The notes beneath the pieces are model-generated. The model was not told the origin of the DNA. It searched no databases and saw nothing but the letters and a program-made list of their open reading frames with translations. 59,790 nucleotides of DNA from Chitinophagaceae bacterium (lineage in GTDB: Bacteria; Bacteroidota; Bacteroidia; Chitinophagales; Chitinophagaceae): NCBI GenBank assembly GCA_014379965.1, contig JACMKU010000099.1:1-59790 (forward strand). The letters run 5' to 3'. This document shows positions 43,845 through 51,983 of this stretch, one piece after another. Numbering within the stretch: position 1 is the first letter of the stretch; each line of letters opens with the position of its first letter. Position numbers and translations under genes: made by a program.

Positions 43845-45173
43845 TCAGTCTTTTTTCCTGAAATAAAACAGGTAATACAACAACAAGAAAAATAACAATA
43901 GCCCAGTTCCGATTAGTGCGGCCTGGACATCCTTTATCACGACTCCTACCGCGATCATGAAATAACTGAACACGAAAAATGACGCGAGTATTGGCGTAAA
44001 CTTATTCCAGTTGCCGGTGACCAACTCCTCGTTTTGTTTCCTCTTCCTAAGTATGAAGAGCGTGGCTGCAGAAGTACTCATGCCGATGCTATCGAGAAAC
44101 ATGGTAAAGTTTAGAATATTGTCGACGCCCTTACCAAAGAAAGTAACGATTATGGCGATCAGGGAGAAAGTTGCCAGTCCCGCTACGAGCGCCTCGGTCT
44201 TCGGATGCCTGTAGGAGAATATGGAAGGGAATACCTTGTCTTTGCTCATGGCAAACATCACGCGGGGATTACTCATCAGGAGAATATTCACATAGGCCAA
44301 CACGGAAATGAACATGAGCGCGTCGAACACTTTTGCACCTGCTTTACCAAACCAGGCTTCGCAAAGTAAGGCGCCAATGGCCGATGCGTTCTTCATCTTA
44401 TCGTAGCCGATTACTTCCGTATACGCATAGTTGATGAGCAGGTACAGCAGCACTACGATGATGATGCCGATGAAGATGCCCTTCGGAATGATTCGCGTCT
44501 TGCTGACTTCGCCACCGAAATTGATCGTTTGCTGGTAGCCACCATAGGCGAAGCAGACCGGTATGAGTGAGATAAGGAAGAGTGAGATCGCGTCCTTGTC
44601 AGCAAGTGTAAAGAGCGGCGACCCGGTTTCATAACCATGTGGTTCCACTATCACTCCTTTGAAGACACTCGCTATGAGCAGGATGATCAGGCCTACTTTG
44701 AGAATAATGAGGACGTTTTGAGTCCTACTGCTCGTCTTCAGTCCAAGGAGGTTGACGAAAAAGAAAATGGCGACCGCGATGATGGCAATGCTCGTATTGA
44801 ACAATGTGCCGCTCGGTTTCCCGAATAAAAGGTCGCTCACATAGTCGGCTCCGATCAACGCTACGACGGCCAGCGAGGCAGCATTACTGATGAGGATGAG
44901 CGAGTTGACTGTAAAACCAACGGCCGGGTGATAGCATTCTGCGAATACCTTATAGTACCCGCCCATGGCCGGAAGCCGCAAGCCAATCTCGGCATAGGTG
45001 AGGGCGCCACAGAGGGCAATAACTCCGCCCGTAACCCATAGTAAAAAAAAAACAGTGCTGGTGCCGGAGGTGGCTGCGACCGATGCCGGGTTCCTGAATA
45101 TCCCCATTCCGATAACGAGGCTGATGACGATCATTGTAAGGTCGAACAAGCCTAATTTATTCTTTGGGGTCAT
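43845..45173 (-). CDS. APC-family amino acid permease
   Basis: A 442-residue inner-membrane transporter with about twelve membrane helices. The first helix has VISLVIGMGIFRNPASVAA, the G[IM]GIF-type motif that binds the substrate in the amino acid-polyamine-organocation superfamily. A later segment, VCFAYGGYQQTINFGGEVSK, resembles LAT/serine-threonine exchanger-type members. The substrate is not determined by sequence; the coupled PLP gene points to a sulfur or neutral amino acid. It starts close to a divergent TonB receptor gene (57 bp between starts). Confidence 0.9.
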   Translation of the reverse strand: MTPKNKLGLFDLTMIVISLVIGMGIFRNPASVAATSGTSTVFFLLWVTGGVIALCGALTYAEIGLRLPAMGGYYKVFAECYHPAVGFTVNSLILISNAASLAVVALIGADYVSDLLFGKPSGTLFNTSIAIIAVAIFFFVNLLGLKTSSRTQNVLIILKVGLIILLIASVFKGVIVEPHGYETGSPLFTLADKDAISLFLISLIPVCFAYGGYQQTINFGGEVSKTRIIPKGIFIGIIIVVLLYLLINYAYTEVIGYDKMKNASAIGALLCEAWFGKAGAKVFDALMFISVLAYVNILLMSNPRVMFAMSKDKVFPSIFSYRHPKTEALVAGLATFSLIAIIVTFFGKGVDNILNFTMFLDSIGMSTSAATLFILRKRKQNEELVTGNWNKFTPILASFFVFSYFMIAVGVVIKDVQAALIGTGLLLFFLLLYYLFYFRKKD

Positions 45174-45229
45174 GCAATGAAGATAGCAAAAAAACGTTCT
45201 ACCTTTACTTTACTAACTGACCCTGAACT

Positions 45230-47320
45230 ATGAAACCGACCTTCCGTTACTTACTCCTCCTTCTTTTCATTCCCTCTATTAGTTTCTCGCAGGATCAGCC
45301 AACCGATAGTTCGACGACAATGGATGAGATTATCGTCAGGTCATTTGAACAATACCGCAAGCCTTCTTCAACTACAGCAAACGTGAAAGTGATCACGCTA
45401 AGCAATGCAAGCGGCAACAATAAGTCATCGCTCGTTTCGGGGTTCAATACAGTCGCGGGTGTCAGAATGGAAGAACGTTCACCCGGAAGCTACCGCATCA
45501 ACATCCGCGGAAGTTCGTTGAGGTCTCCTTTCGGTGTAAGGAATGTAAAAGTCTATTGGAATGGCATTCCAATCACAGACCCAGGGGGCAATACTTACTT
45601 TAACCAGTTCGCCTATAACAATTTTTCTACTATCGAAATCTTCAAAGGTCCTCCCGGCAGTCTGTATGGAGCAGGAACGGGGGGATTGGTCATGATGAAT
45701 AATCTCGACAAGTGGCAACCCGGTGCAAGCTTAGAATATATGGCGGGGAGTTTTGGATTGAAGAATGTGTTTGCTTCTGCAAGTTTTGGAAAGACAGAAT
45801 CGGGCAACAGAAATCATCTTACCTATGCGCATAATGAAAGTGATGGCTACAGGGAACAGACGGCGATGCGTCGTGATAATGTATCATGGACAACTTCATT
45901 AAAGAGCTCGGAGAAGCAGGAGCTCATGGCTTCATTGCTGTACACCGATATGTATTACCAGACGCCAGGTGCACTGACGCTAACCGAATTCGAGGCCAAT
46001 CCAAAAGCATCGAGACCGGCAGGTGGAGGGTTTCCAAGTGCGGTCAATGCAAAGGCGGCGATCTTTCAAAAGACTATAGTCGCAGGATTCGCCAATCAAT
46101 ATCATTTCAGTTCTGCGTTCAGGAATAACACATCATTATATGGCGCCTTCGCGCAAATCAAGAATGCGGCGATCAGGAACTACGAGAGAAGAAATGAACC
46201 TCACTTCGGGGGGCGTAGCAGCTTCATCTATTCTACCAAAATCAATTCTGCTACACTTAACCTTGTTGGCGGTGGCGAATTTCAGCAAGGATACTTCAAC
46301 ACACAAGTGTCGAAGAACAGAAATGGTAATCCCGATACACTTCAGACAAATGATGATGTTAACTATACGACGTATTGCATCTTCACCCAGGCAGACATCG
46401 AGATCAGGGAAAACTGGATCATCACTGCCGGGCTCAGCGTAAATAAGAGCAAGGTCGAATTCAAGAGACTGAGCGTCTATCCGATCACGGCCCAGCGACG
46501 CACCTATAAGAACGAACTCGCACCAAGACTATCTGTGCTTCGTAAGATAGGACAGGAACTTTCCGTTTTAGCCACAGTGGCTACGGGATTCTCGCCGCCT
46601 ACGGTAGCGGAACTATTGCCCTCCACAGGAAACATCAGCACGGACCTCGAGGCGGAGAAAGGAACGAACTATGAGCTCACTGTTCGCTACAACATGAAGA
46701 GGCAGCGCCTGAACTTCGAAGTAACAGGCTTCTACTTCAACCTGCATGATGCATTGGTGCAACGCCGCGATCTTAGTGGAGCGGATTTCTTCACCAACGC
46801 TGGAGAAGTAAAGGAAAAAGGTCTTGAAATACATAGTGACTACACCTTTGCGCCGATAGGCAATGCACTCATTGATAACATCGTACTACAGGCGGACTAC
46901 ACATACAATCACTTCCGTTATGGAAGCTTCATCAAAGGGACCAGTGACTTTACAGGAAAGGAAGTCCCGAGTGTACCTGCCAATACATTCTCAGCAATGG
47001 CCGACATATATCTGCAACATGGTGTTTATGTCAACAGCACCTATTATACTGCCTCAAGAATTTTTCTAAATGACGCAAACACATTTTCAGCGAAGTCTTA
47101 CCAGGTATTGGGCGCACGCCTGGGATGGAAGACGACTTTGAAAAGCAAGTACAGGATCAATCTTTATGCAGGGGCAGACAATCTCCTCGATGAGGTATAT
47201 AGTTTAGGTAACGATATCAATGCTGCTGCCAACCGATTCTACAATGCGGCGCCGAGACGTAACTACTACGCGGGTATCTCATGGCAGTGGTTGGCTCATT
47301 CAAAGAAGGCTACATTATAA
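45230..47320 (+). CDS. TonB-dependent receptor
   Basis: A 696-residue outer-membrane receptor. Signal peptide (about 1-20, ending ISFSQ), then the TonB box-like TMDEIIVRSFEQY (about 30-42), a plug domain (RMEERSPGSYRINIRGSSLRSPFGVRNVKVYWNGIPITDPGGNTYFNQ), and a 22-strand-type barrel ending with aromatic residues and a basic tail (WQWLAHSKKATL). It lacks a carboxypeptidase-like domain and a SusD partner, so it is a siderophore/metal/vitamin type rather than a polysaccharide type. The cobalamin riboswitch lies downstream, not upstream, so this gene is not shown to be B12-regulated. Its ligand is unknown. Confidence 0.92.
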   Translation: MKPTFRYLLLLLFIPSISFSQDQPTDSSTTMDEIIVRSFEQYRKPSSTTANVKVITLSNASGNNKSSLVSGFNTVAGVRMEERSPGSYRINIRGSSLRSPFGVRNVKVYWNGIPITDPGGNTYFNQFAYNNFSTIEIFKGPPGSLYGAGTGGLVMMNNLDKWQPGASLEYMAGSFGLKNVFASASFGKTESGNRNHLTYAHNESDGYREQTAMRRDNVSWTTSLKSSEKQELMASLLYTDMYYQTPGALTLTEFEANPKASRPAGGGFPSAVNAKAAIFQKTIVAGFANQYHFSSAFRNNTSLYGAFAQIKNAAIRNYERRNEPHFGGRSSFIYSTKINSATLNLVGGGEFQQGYFNTQVSKNRNGNPDTLQTNDDVNYTTYCIFTQADIEIRENWIITAGLSVNKSKVEFKRLSVYPITAQRRTYKNELAPRLSVLRKIGQELSVLATVATGFSPPTVAELLPSTGNISTDLEAEKGTNYELTVRYNMKRQRLNFEVTGFYFNLHDALVQRRDLSGADFFTNAGEVKEKGLEIHSDYTFAPIGNALIDNIVLQADYTYNHFRYGSFIKGTSDFTGKEVPSVPANTFSAMADIYLQHGVYVNSTYYTASRIFLNDANTFSAKSYQVLGARLGWKTTLKSKYRINLYAGADNLLDEVYSLGNDINAAANRFYNAAPRRNYYAGISWQWLAHSKKATL

Positions 47321-47330
47321 CCAAAGCTTG

Positions 47331-47606
47331 GTTTCACGCAAAGTCGCGAAGGACCTCCCCTCGACCACGTCATTGTGAGGCCGTAATTCACCCCCGTCCT
47401 ACACGACATTTCCGGCCGAAGCAATCCCCTACTAGCATAAGCAATCAACGGGATTGCTTCGGGACCTTGGAACTTTCACTGCGATTGAAATTCACTATTG
47501 GTCCCTCGCAATGACGCCGTCGAGGGGAGGCCCTTCGCGGCTTTGCGAATCTTTGCGTCTTTGCGAGAAACCTTTCCTCTGCGCCTTCGCGCCTTTGCGT
47601 GAAACC
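47331..47606. repeat. Nested composite palindrome with REP-like core
   Basis: The same plan as 25.62-25.83 kb but longer. Outer arms GTTTCACGCAAAG and CTTTGCGTGAAAC pair, with several CTTTGCG units on the right. Inside come CACGTCATTGTGAGG / CCCTCGCAATGACG, and the core GGCCGAAGCAATCCC / GGGATTGCTTCGGG. It fills the gap between the first TonB receptor and the riboswitch. Confidence 0.88.
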
Positions 47607-47612
47607 CCTACA

Positions 47613-47811
47613 TTTGCATCGATTTGGTCCCCGCAACTGGCGGGGTTAAAAGGGAAACCCGGTGTAAATCCGGTGCTATCCCCGTAGCTGTAAGGCCGGT
47701 GAATGATTGAAGATCATTCACGTGTTGAACTGCAGACCACTGTTGATCTAGTACATCAACGGGAAGGTGTCAACAACAGGCTAAGCCAGAAGACCTGCCA
47801 CTTCAAGCAAA
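47613..47811 (+). promoter_or_regulatory. Cobalamin riboswitch
   Basis: The conserved adenosylcobalamin-aptamer (B12 box) elements occur in order: GGGAAACCCGGTGTAAATCC (from about 47652), then GCTATCCCCGTAGCTGTAAGGC, and after a variable hairpin the 3' block AAGCCAGAAGACCTGCC (about 47783-47799). TTTGC at 47613 and GCAAA ending 47811 can pair as P1. It lies 119 bp upstream of the btuB-like receptor, whose synthesis would fall when B12 is plentiful. The expression platform between 47812 and 47930 has possible GAAATG/CATTTC pairing and a short T-run, but I cannot assign it firmly. Confidence 0.95.
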
Positions 47812-47930
47812 CAACATTCAGCTTTCGGGTGAAAGGCATGAAATGGGGGCAACCCAGCTTAGCGAATAATTGGGATCACTTCATTTCTTAGTTTTTATTA
47901 CCGGAAGCAGTCACTGAAAATTTTTCTATC

Positions 47931-49898
47931 ATGAAAAAGAGAATTTTTATTGTGGCTGCTGTTCTATTCAGCAGTCGACTACATGCGCAGGATTCAACGG
48001 GCAGGTTACTCGATGAAGTAGTGCTCACTTCCAACAAGTATCCGAAGAAACAAAGCGAGACGGGAAAGGTCATTACCGTGATCAATCGCGAACAATTGGA
48101 CAAAAGCAGTGGAAAGACGCTGGGCGAATTATTGAACACGGTAGCAGGAACCACGATCCTCGGCGCCAACAACAACCTCGGCACTAATCTAACGGCAAGC
48201 ATTCGTGGAGCCTCGGCGGGAAATGTTTTGGTATTGGTTGATGGTATCCCTGTCAACGATCCATCAGTCAACAACAATTATTTCGATCTCAGCTTTATCA
48301 CGATCGACCAGGTGGAGCGGATCGAGATCCTCAAAGGCGGCCAATCTACGCTATATGGCTCGGATGCAGTCAGCGGAGTGATCAATATCATAATGAAGAA
48401 GCCGCAGACCTCGAAGCCACAAGTATTCGGCGGTCTCGCGGGAGGAAGCTACAGCACATTCAAGCAGCAAGCTGCCATCAGTGGGAAGGCAAAGGCGATA
48501 AGTTACTCTACTGGATACACGCACTTGAGCTCGAAAGGCTTCTCATCGGCGTATGATCCAAGTGGAAACGCAGGTTTCGATAAGGATGGATTCGACCAGC
48601 ATGCCGTTCATGCACGCCTGGGAATTTCGCTATCTCCGAAACTGCAACTAAATGCTTCGGGAACATATAGTAAATATGAAACGGACCTTGATGGTGCGGC
48701 ATTTACCGATGAGAAGGACTACACGGTGGACAACGACAACGTCCAACTCGGCGCGGGATTGACATATCAGAATGACAATGGTGTCTTTCATTTCAATTAC
48801 CACTTCAATTACGTCGAGCGCGACTATTACGACGATTCGACATATAAGAGTAGTCCGTTCTATGATTGGGCGGCGAGCAGGTATATAGGCCGGACGCACT
48901 ATGCAGAGGCTTACCAGTCCTGGAAGTTTGCGCAGTTGGAATTGTTGGCGGGAATAGATTACAGGAGAAATAACACCGACCAGTTTTATCGTTCGCAGTT
49001 TCCCCCTTTTGCCATTGGTGACCCTCCATTCATTTACGAGACGTCGCTGCGCGATAAGAACATCAGTCAATGGAGTCCATATGCATCGGTTGTATATAAT
49101 GATAACAAGGGATTCACGATGGAACTGGGCGGCCGTTGGAACCAGCATTCGCAATACGGAAGCAACATCACGTTTACACTGAACCCTTCGTATTTGATAG
49201 AGGAAAAGGTGAAGCTCTTCGGCAACCTATACTCTTCTTTCAAGTCGCCGACTCTATATCAGCTGTTTGATCCATCGGCAGGGAATCCAGATCTGGAACC
49301 CGAGAGGGGAATGACGACCGAGGCAGGTGTGCAATGGTTCGCCAGCAAAGCTTTCCGTACAAGGGTTGTGGGATTTTATCGCAAGACAAAAGATGCGATC
49401 GTATATACGTTTGACCCAAGTACGTTTGCAACGAAGTATCTCAACGTGAGTAGACAGACGAACTATGGCGCGGAACTCGAGGCGGAATACGCGAGCGCAA
49501 AATGGAAACTGAGCGCAAATTATACGTACACCGACGGCAAGATCACGTCTTCATATGATGAGACGGGAACACCGATGGGCAAAGACACGAGTTATTTCAA
49601 TCTTTATAGAATACCGAAACATGCGGCCAACCTCTTTGTGGGCTGGCAGGCGACGAATGCGTTGTATGTGAGTACGCAGGTAAGGATTGTCGGGGAAAGA
49701 CAGGAATACGTATACGGTGGTGCACCCACAATTGCGGAGGCATATGCTACCATCGATCTATATGGTGAATACGCGTTTGGCAATAAGATAAAGTTGTTCC
49801 TGGACTTGAAGAATATCACCAATAAGGAATACTTCGATTTCCCGGGATACAACTCACGTCGGTTCAATTTTATGGCGGGGGTCAACTTTAACCTGTAA
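47931..49898 (+). CDS. btuB: TonB-dependent receptor, BtuB-type (cobalamin uptake)
   Basis: A 655-residue outer-membrane receptor. Signal peptide (about 1-20, LFSSRLHAQ), TonB-box-like RLLDEVVLTSNKYPKK (about 24-39), plug domain with SIRGASAGNVLVLVDGIPVNDPSVNNN and the QVERIEILKGGQSTLYGSDAVSGVINII segment, and a C-terminal barrel ending in RRFNFMAGVNFNL (terminal aromatic pattern). This plug outline is that of BtuB. The cobalamin riboswitch directly upstream supports vitamin B12 or another cobalamin/corrinoid as the ligand. The inner-membrane BtuCDF genes are not in this window. Confidence 0.93.
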   Translation: MKKRIFIVAAVLFSSRLHAQDSTGRLLDEVVLTSNKYPKKQSETGKVITVINREQLDKSSGKTLGELLNTVAGTTILGANNNLGTNLTASIRGASAGNVLVLVDGIPVNDPSVNNNYFDLSFITIDQVERIEILKGGQSTLYGSDAVSGVINIIMKKPQTSKPQVFGGLAGGSYSTFKQQAAISGKAKAISYSTGYTHLSSKGFSSAYDPSGNAGFDKDGFDQHAVHARLGISLSPKLQLNASGTYSKYETDLDGAAFTDEKDYTVDNDNVQLGAGLTYQNDNGVFHFNYHFNYVERDYYDDSTYKSSPFYDWAASRYIGRTHYAEAYQSWKFAQLELLAGIDYRRNNTDQFYRSQFPPFAIGDPPFIYETSLRDKNISQWSPYASVVYNDNKGFTMELGGRWNQHSQYGSNITFTLNPSYLIEEKVKLFGNLYSSFKSPTLYQLFDPSAGNPDLEPERGMTTEAGVQWFASKAFRTRVVGFYRKTKDAIVYTFDPSTFATKYLNVSRQTNYGAELEAEYASAKWKLSANYTYTDGKITSSYDETGTPMGKDTSYFNLYRIPKHAANLFVGWQATNALYVSTQVRIVGERQEYVYGGAPTIAEAYATIDLYGEYAFGNKIKLFLDLKNITNKEYFDFPGYNSRRFNFMAGVNFNL

Positions 49899-49906
49899 CG
49901 TTTCTG

Positions 49907-50052
49907 GTTTGAAAGTTTAATGGTTTAAAAGTTTAATAGTTTAATAGTTTAATAGTTGTGATTTTCGAAGTTCCCTCGTGAATTGCACTTTCTGAAACCA
50001 CAACTCTTAAACTATTAAACTATTAAACTATTAAACCTTTAAACTCTAAACC
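49907..50052. repeat. Intergenic word hairpin, GTTTAANN octamers
   Basis: Arm 1 has six octamers: GTTTGAAA, GTTTAATG, GTTTAAAA and three GTTTAATA, then GTTGTG. Arm 2 is the reverse complement of GTTTAGA, GTTTAAAG, three GTTTAATA and GTTTAAGA, then GTTGTG. The loop is about 47 nt. It starts 9 bp after the btuB stop. Confidence 0.93.
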
Positions 50053-50089
50053 TACTTCCCTCAAACCGATCACCTTTAAACATTTCGAC

Positions 50090-50290
50090 ATGTGCGTACA
50101 CGAGACGAAAATCTGCCCAAGATGCCAGGCGACGTTTGAATGCAAGGTTGGGACGGTGATGCAGTGCCAGTGTTTCGGTATAGAGATGCCTGCAGAAAAA
50201 CGGGCGAATATAGAGGAGCAATTTGGAGACTGTCTCTGTAGGAAATGTCTCGTGGAATTGAAGCAGAGTCTTCGGGGTTTGAAAGTTTAA
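50090..50290 (+). CDS. Cysteine-rich CWC family protein
   Basis: A 66-residue protein with nine cysteines (at 2, 9, 12, 18, 26, 28, 48, 50 and 53), grouped as KICPRCQATFEC, CQCFGIEM and CLCRKCL. This is the small cysteine-rich CWC family, presumably a zinc-binding ribbon-like protein. It is cytoplasmic, without a signal peptide. Position after btuB on the same strand suggests, but does not prove, a B12-related link. The final residues GLKV and the stop TAA are encoded by the first arm of the next repeat (50277-50384), so the repeat shapes the C-terminus. Confidence 0.8.
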   Translation: MCVHETKICPRCQATFECKVGTVMQCQCFGIEMPAEKRANIEEQFGDCLCRKCLVELKQSLRGLKV

Positions 50291-50384
50291 AGGTTTAAGA
50301 GTTTAAGGGTTGTGCTCTCAGCAACTTCTCTAATGAAAGGAAACTACTGGAACCAGAACGTTAAACCCTTAAAAGTTAAACGTC
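50277..50384. repeat. Word hairpin reaching into two genes
   Basis: Arm 1 (from 50277) has GTTTGAAA, GTTTAAAG, GTTTAAGA and GTTTAAGG, then GTTGTG. Arm 2 (to 50384) is the reverse complement of GTTTAACT, TTTAAGGG and TTTAACG, then GTTCTG. The left arm encodes the end of the CWC protein and the right arm the end of the convergent reductase. Loop about 44 nt. Confidence 0.9.
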
Positions 50385-51046
50385 TCAGCCTCTTCTAACT
50401 TCCACTTCATGCGTCGAGTCAACTCCGCCTCACTCGGTGTATACGGCGCATCCGAATCCAGCCTCACTTCTCCATCAGGAACATAACTTGCCATCACCAC
50501 CCCTGTTGTTGACATGGCTGACTCCGTCAATTTCCATTGTTGTGCCTGTGTGCCTTCTTGAAACAGTTTTTTTCCCTCACCGATTGTGACGGGAAATGTC
50601 CAGGCATGCAAAACATCAACAAGGTGATTGGCTAATAACGTTTGTACCAACCGACTGCTGCCCCATACGAATAGGTCGGGACCGTCTTGTTTCTTCAATT
50701 TTTTCAATTCGTTTATCACGTCCTTGTTGATCAGGATGGAATGTTTCCACGAGAGATCGATGGGGGTTGTGGCTACCACGTATTTGTTGATACGCGCGAA
50801 GACTTGTCCGATCTCATCATTTTGGTAAGGCCAGTGTGAGGCGAAGATCTCATACGTACGACGACCGAGCAACAGGTCATACGGCGATGTTATTATCTTG
50901 CTCAGGGTGTTCTTCATCACCTCATCCCAATGGTTAACCATCCAGCCGCCCCATTTGAATCCATTCGAAGGGTCTTCTTCCGGTAGACCTGGTGCCTGCA
51001 AAACACCATCCATAGTCAGGTAGGTGGCAACAATAATTTTTCGCAT
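50369..51046 (-). CDS. Dihydrofolate-reductase-family protein (RibD C-terminal type)
   Basis: A 225-residue protein of the RibD C-terminal / YyaP group of the DHFR fold. Features: MRKIIVATYLTMDGVLQAPGLPEED at the start, LLGRRTYEIFASHWPYQ (about 58-74), DLFVWGSSRLVQTLLANHLVDVL, and a C-terminal SYVPDGEVRLDSDAPYT tail. It probably reduces a small molecule with NADPH, but the substrate is unknown. It is convergent with the CWC gene; its last residues (TFNF) and stop codon are coded within a repeat arm. The upstream TATCTTCG (one base off TAnnTTTG) lies about 18 bp before the ATG. Confidence 0.88.
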   Translation of the reverse strand: MRKIIVATYLTMDGVLQAPGLPEEDPSNGFKWGGWMVNHWDEVMKNTLSKIITSPYDLLLGRRTYEIFASHWPYQNDEIGQVFARINKYVVATTPIDLSWKHSILINKDVINELKKLKKQDGPDLFVWGSSRLVQTLLANHLVDVLHAWTFPVTIGEGKKLFQEGTQAQQWKLTESAMSTTGVVMASYVPDGEVRLDSDAPYTPSEAELTRRMKWKLEEAETFNF

Positions 51047-51149
51047 ACTGGTTTATTTAGGAGACGAAGATAGAAAGCCCAGTCAACTCAATTGGGGTGT
51101 GGATGTGACAATTGTGAAGGGGCATTGCGACAGAGGCTGGGTCCAAGAC

Positions 51150-51297
51150 GTTTAAAGGTTTAATGGTTTAAGAGTTTGATAGTTTAAGAGTTCTGACTTC
51201 CGTTGTTGCGTTTAAGAATAGAATCTTCCCGAACCAGAACTTTTAAACCCTTAAACTTTTAAACTCTTAAACCATTAAACTCTTAAACCTTTAAACC
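51150..51297. repeat. Intergenic word hairpin, GTTTAANN octamers, unequal arms
   Basis: Arm 1 has five octamers (GTTTAAAG, GTTTAATG, GTTTAAGA, GTTTGATA, GTTTAAGA) then GTTCTG. Arm 2 has seven units (GTTTAAAG, GTTTAAGA, GTTTAATG, GTTTAAGA, GTTTAAAA, GTTTAAGG, GTTTAAAA) then GTTCTG. The loop is about 53 nt. It lies in a divergent gap (reductase and marC). Confidence 0.93.
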
Positions 51298-51324
51298 GGA
51301 AACACGATCAACCCAAAACCAGAC

Positions 51325-51332
51325 TACCTTTG
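51325..51332 (+). promoter_or_regulatory. Promoter -7 element of marC
   Basis: TACCTTTG, a perfect TAnnTTTG, is followed by CCGG and the marC ATG, implying a leaderless or near-leaderless transcript. Confidence 0.5.
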
Positions 51333-51336
51333 CCGG

Positions 51337-51915
51337 ATGAACATCGATCTAAAGTCCTTATTAACGGTCACGTTCACTTTGTTCGCCATTATCGACATCA
51401 TCGGATCTGTACCAATACTGATCTCGATAAAGACGAAGGTGGGCGGGATGAATGAGTTGAAGGCGACGCTGATCTCTGGAGCGTTGATGGTCGCATTCCT
51501 TTTTATTGGCGAGGCATTCTTAAATCTCATGAGCCTGGATGTGAAGTCATTTGCGGTGGGTGGTTCGATCGTGATCTTCATCCTGGGGCTCGAGATGGTG
51601 TTGGGTGTGGAATTCTTCAAGAGTGATAAGAATATCAAGGCGGCGACGATGGTACCAATCGCGTTTCCATTGATCGCGGGTTCGGGAACACTGACCACGA
51701 TCATGTCTTTGAAGGCTAACTATGGCGAAACTACGCTGCTCATAGCAATACTGATCAACCTCATCATTGTCTATGCGGTACTGAAATCATTGGGTCTCAT
51801 TGCCAGAATACTAGGGCCTGCTGGTTTGATCGCGGTGCGTAAGTTTTTTGGCGTAATATTGCTGGCTATTGCGGTGAAGATCTTTGCGACGAATGCGCAG
51901 GGATTGATTAAATAG
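51337..51915 (+). CDS. MarC family membrane protein
   Basis: A 192-residue inner-membrane protein with six predicted helices, matching the MarC/NAAT family by length and by segments such as TLFAIIDIIGSVPILISIKTKVGG at the start and PIAFPLIAGSGTLTTIMSLK (about 109-128). Members have been proposed as antibiotic- or amino-acid-related transporters, but the function of MarC proteins is not firmly established. It is transcribed alone; the promoter element adjoins the ATG. The tRNA-Arg gene lies 68 bp beyond its stop. Confidence 0.9.
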   Translation: MNIDLKSLLTVTFTLFAIIDIIGSVPILISIKTKVGGMNELKATLISGALMVAFLFIGEAFLNLMSLDVKSFAVGGSIVIFILGLEMVLGVEFFKSDKNIKAATMVPIAFPLIAGSGTLTTIMSLKANYGETTLLIAILINLIIVYAVLKSLGLIARILGPAGLIAVRKFFGVILLAIAVKIFATNAQGLIK

Positions 51916-51983
51916 TTGAATGCGTTGATTGAATTTCCGGCTAATCACTTACTCAACTAAATCAACTTAATCAACGAAAAGCC

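Noticed and set aside
47281..47687. Several short frames in the gap before btuB
   Set aside because: They translate the composite repeat and the riboswitch core on both strands.
7838..51297. Word arrays as CRISPR arrays
   Set aside because: Units are 7-8 nt, contiguous and degenerate, without spacers of regular length; there are no cas genes.
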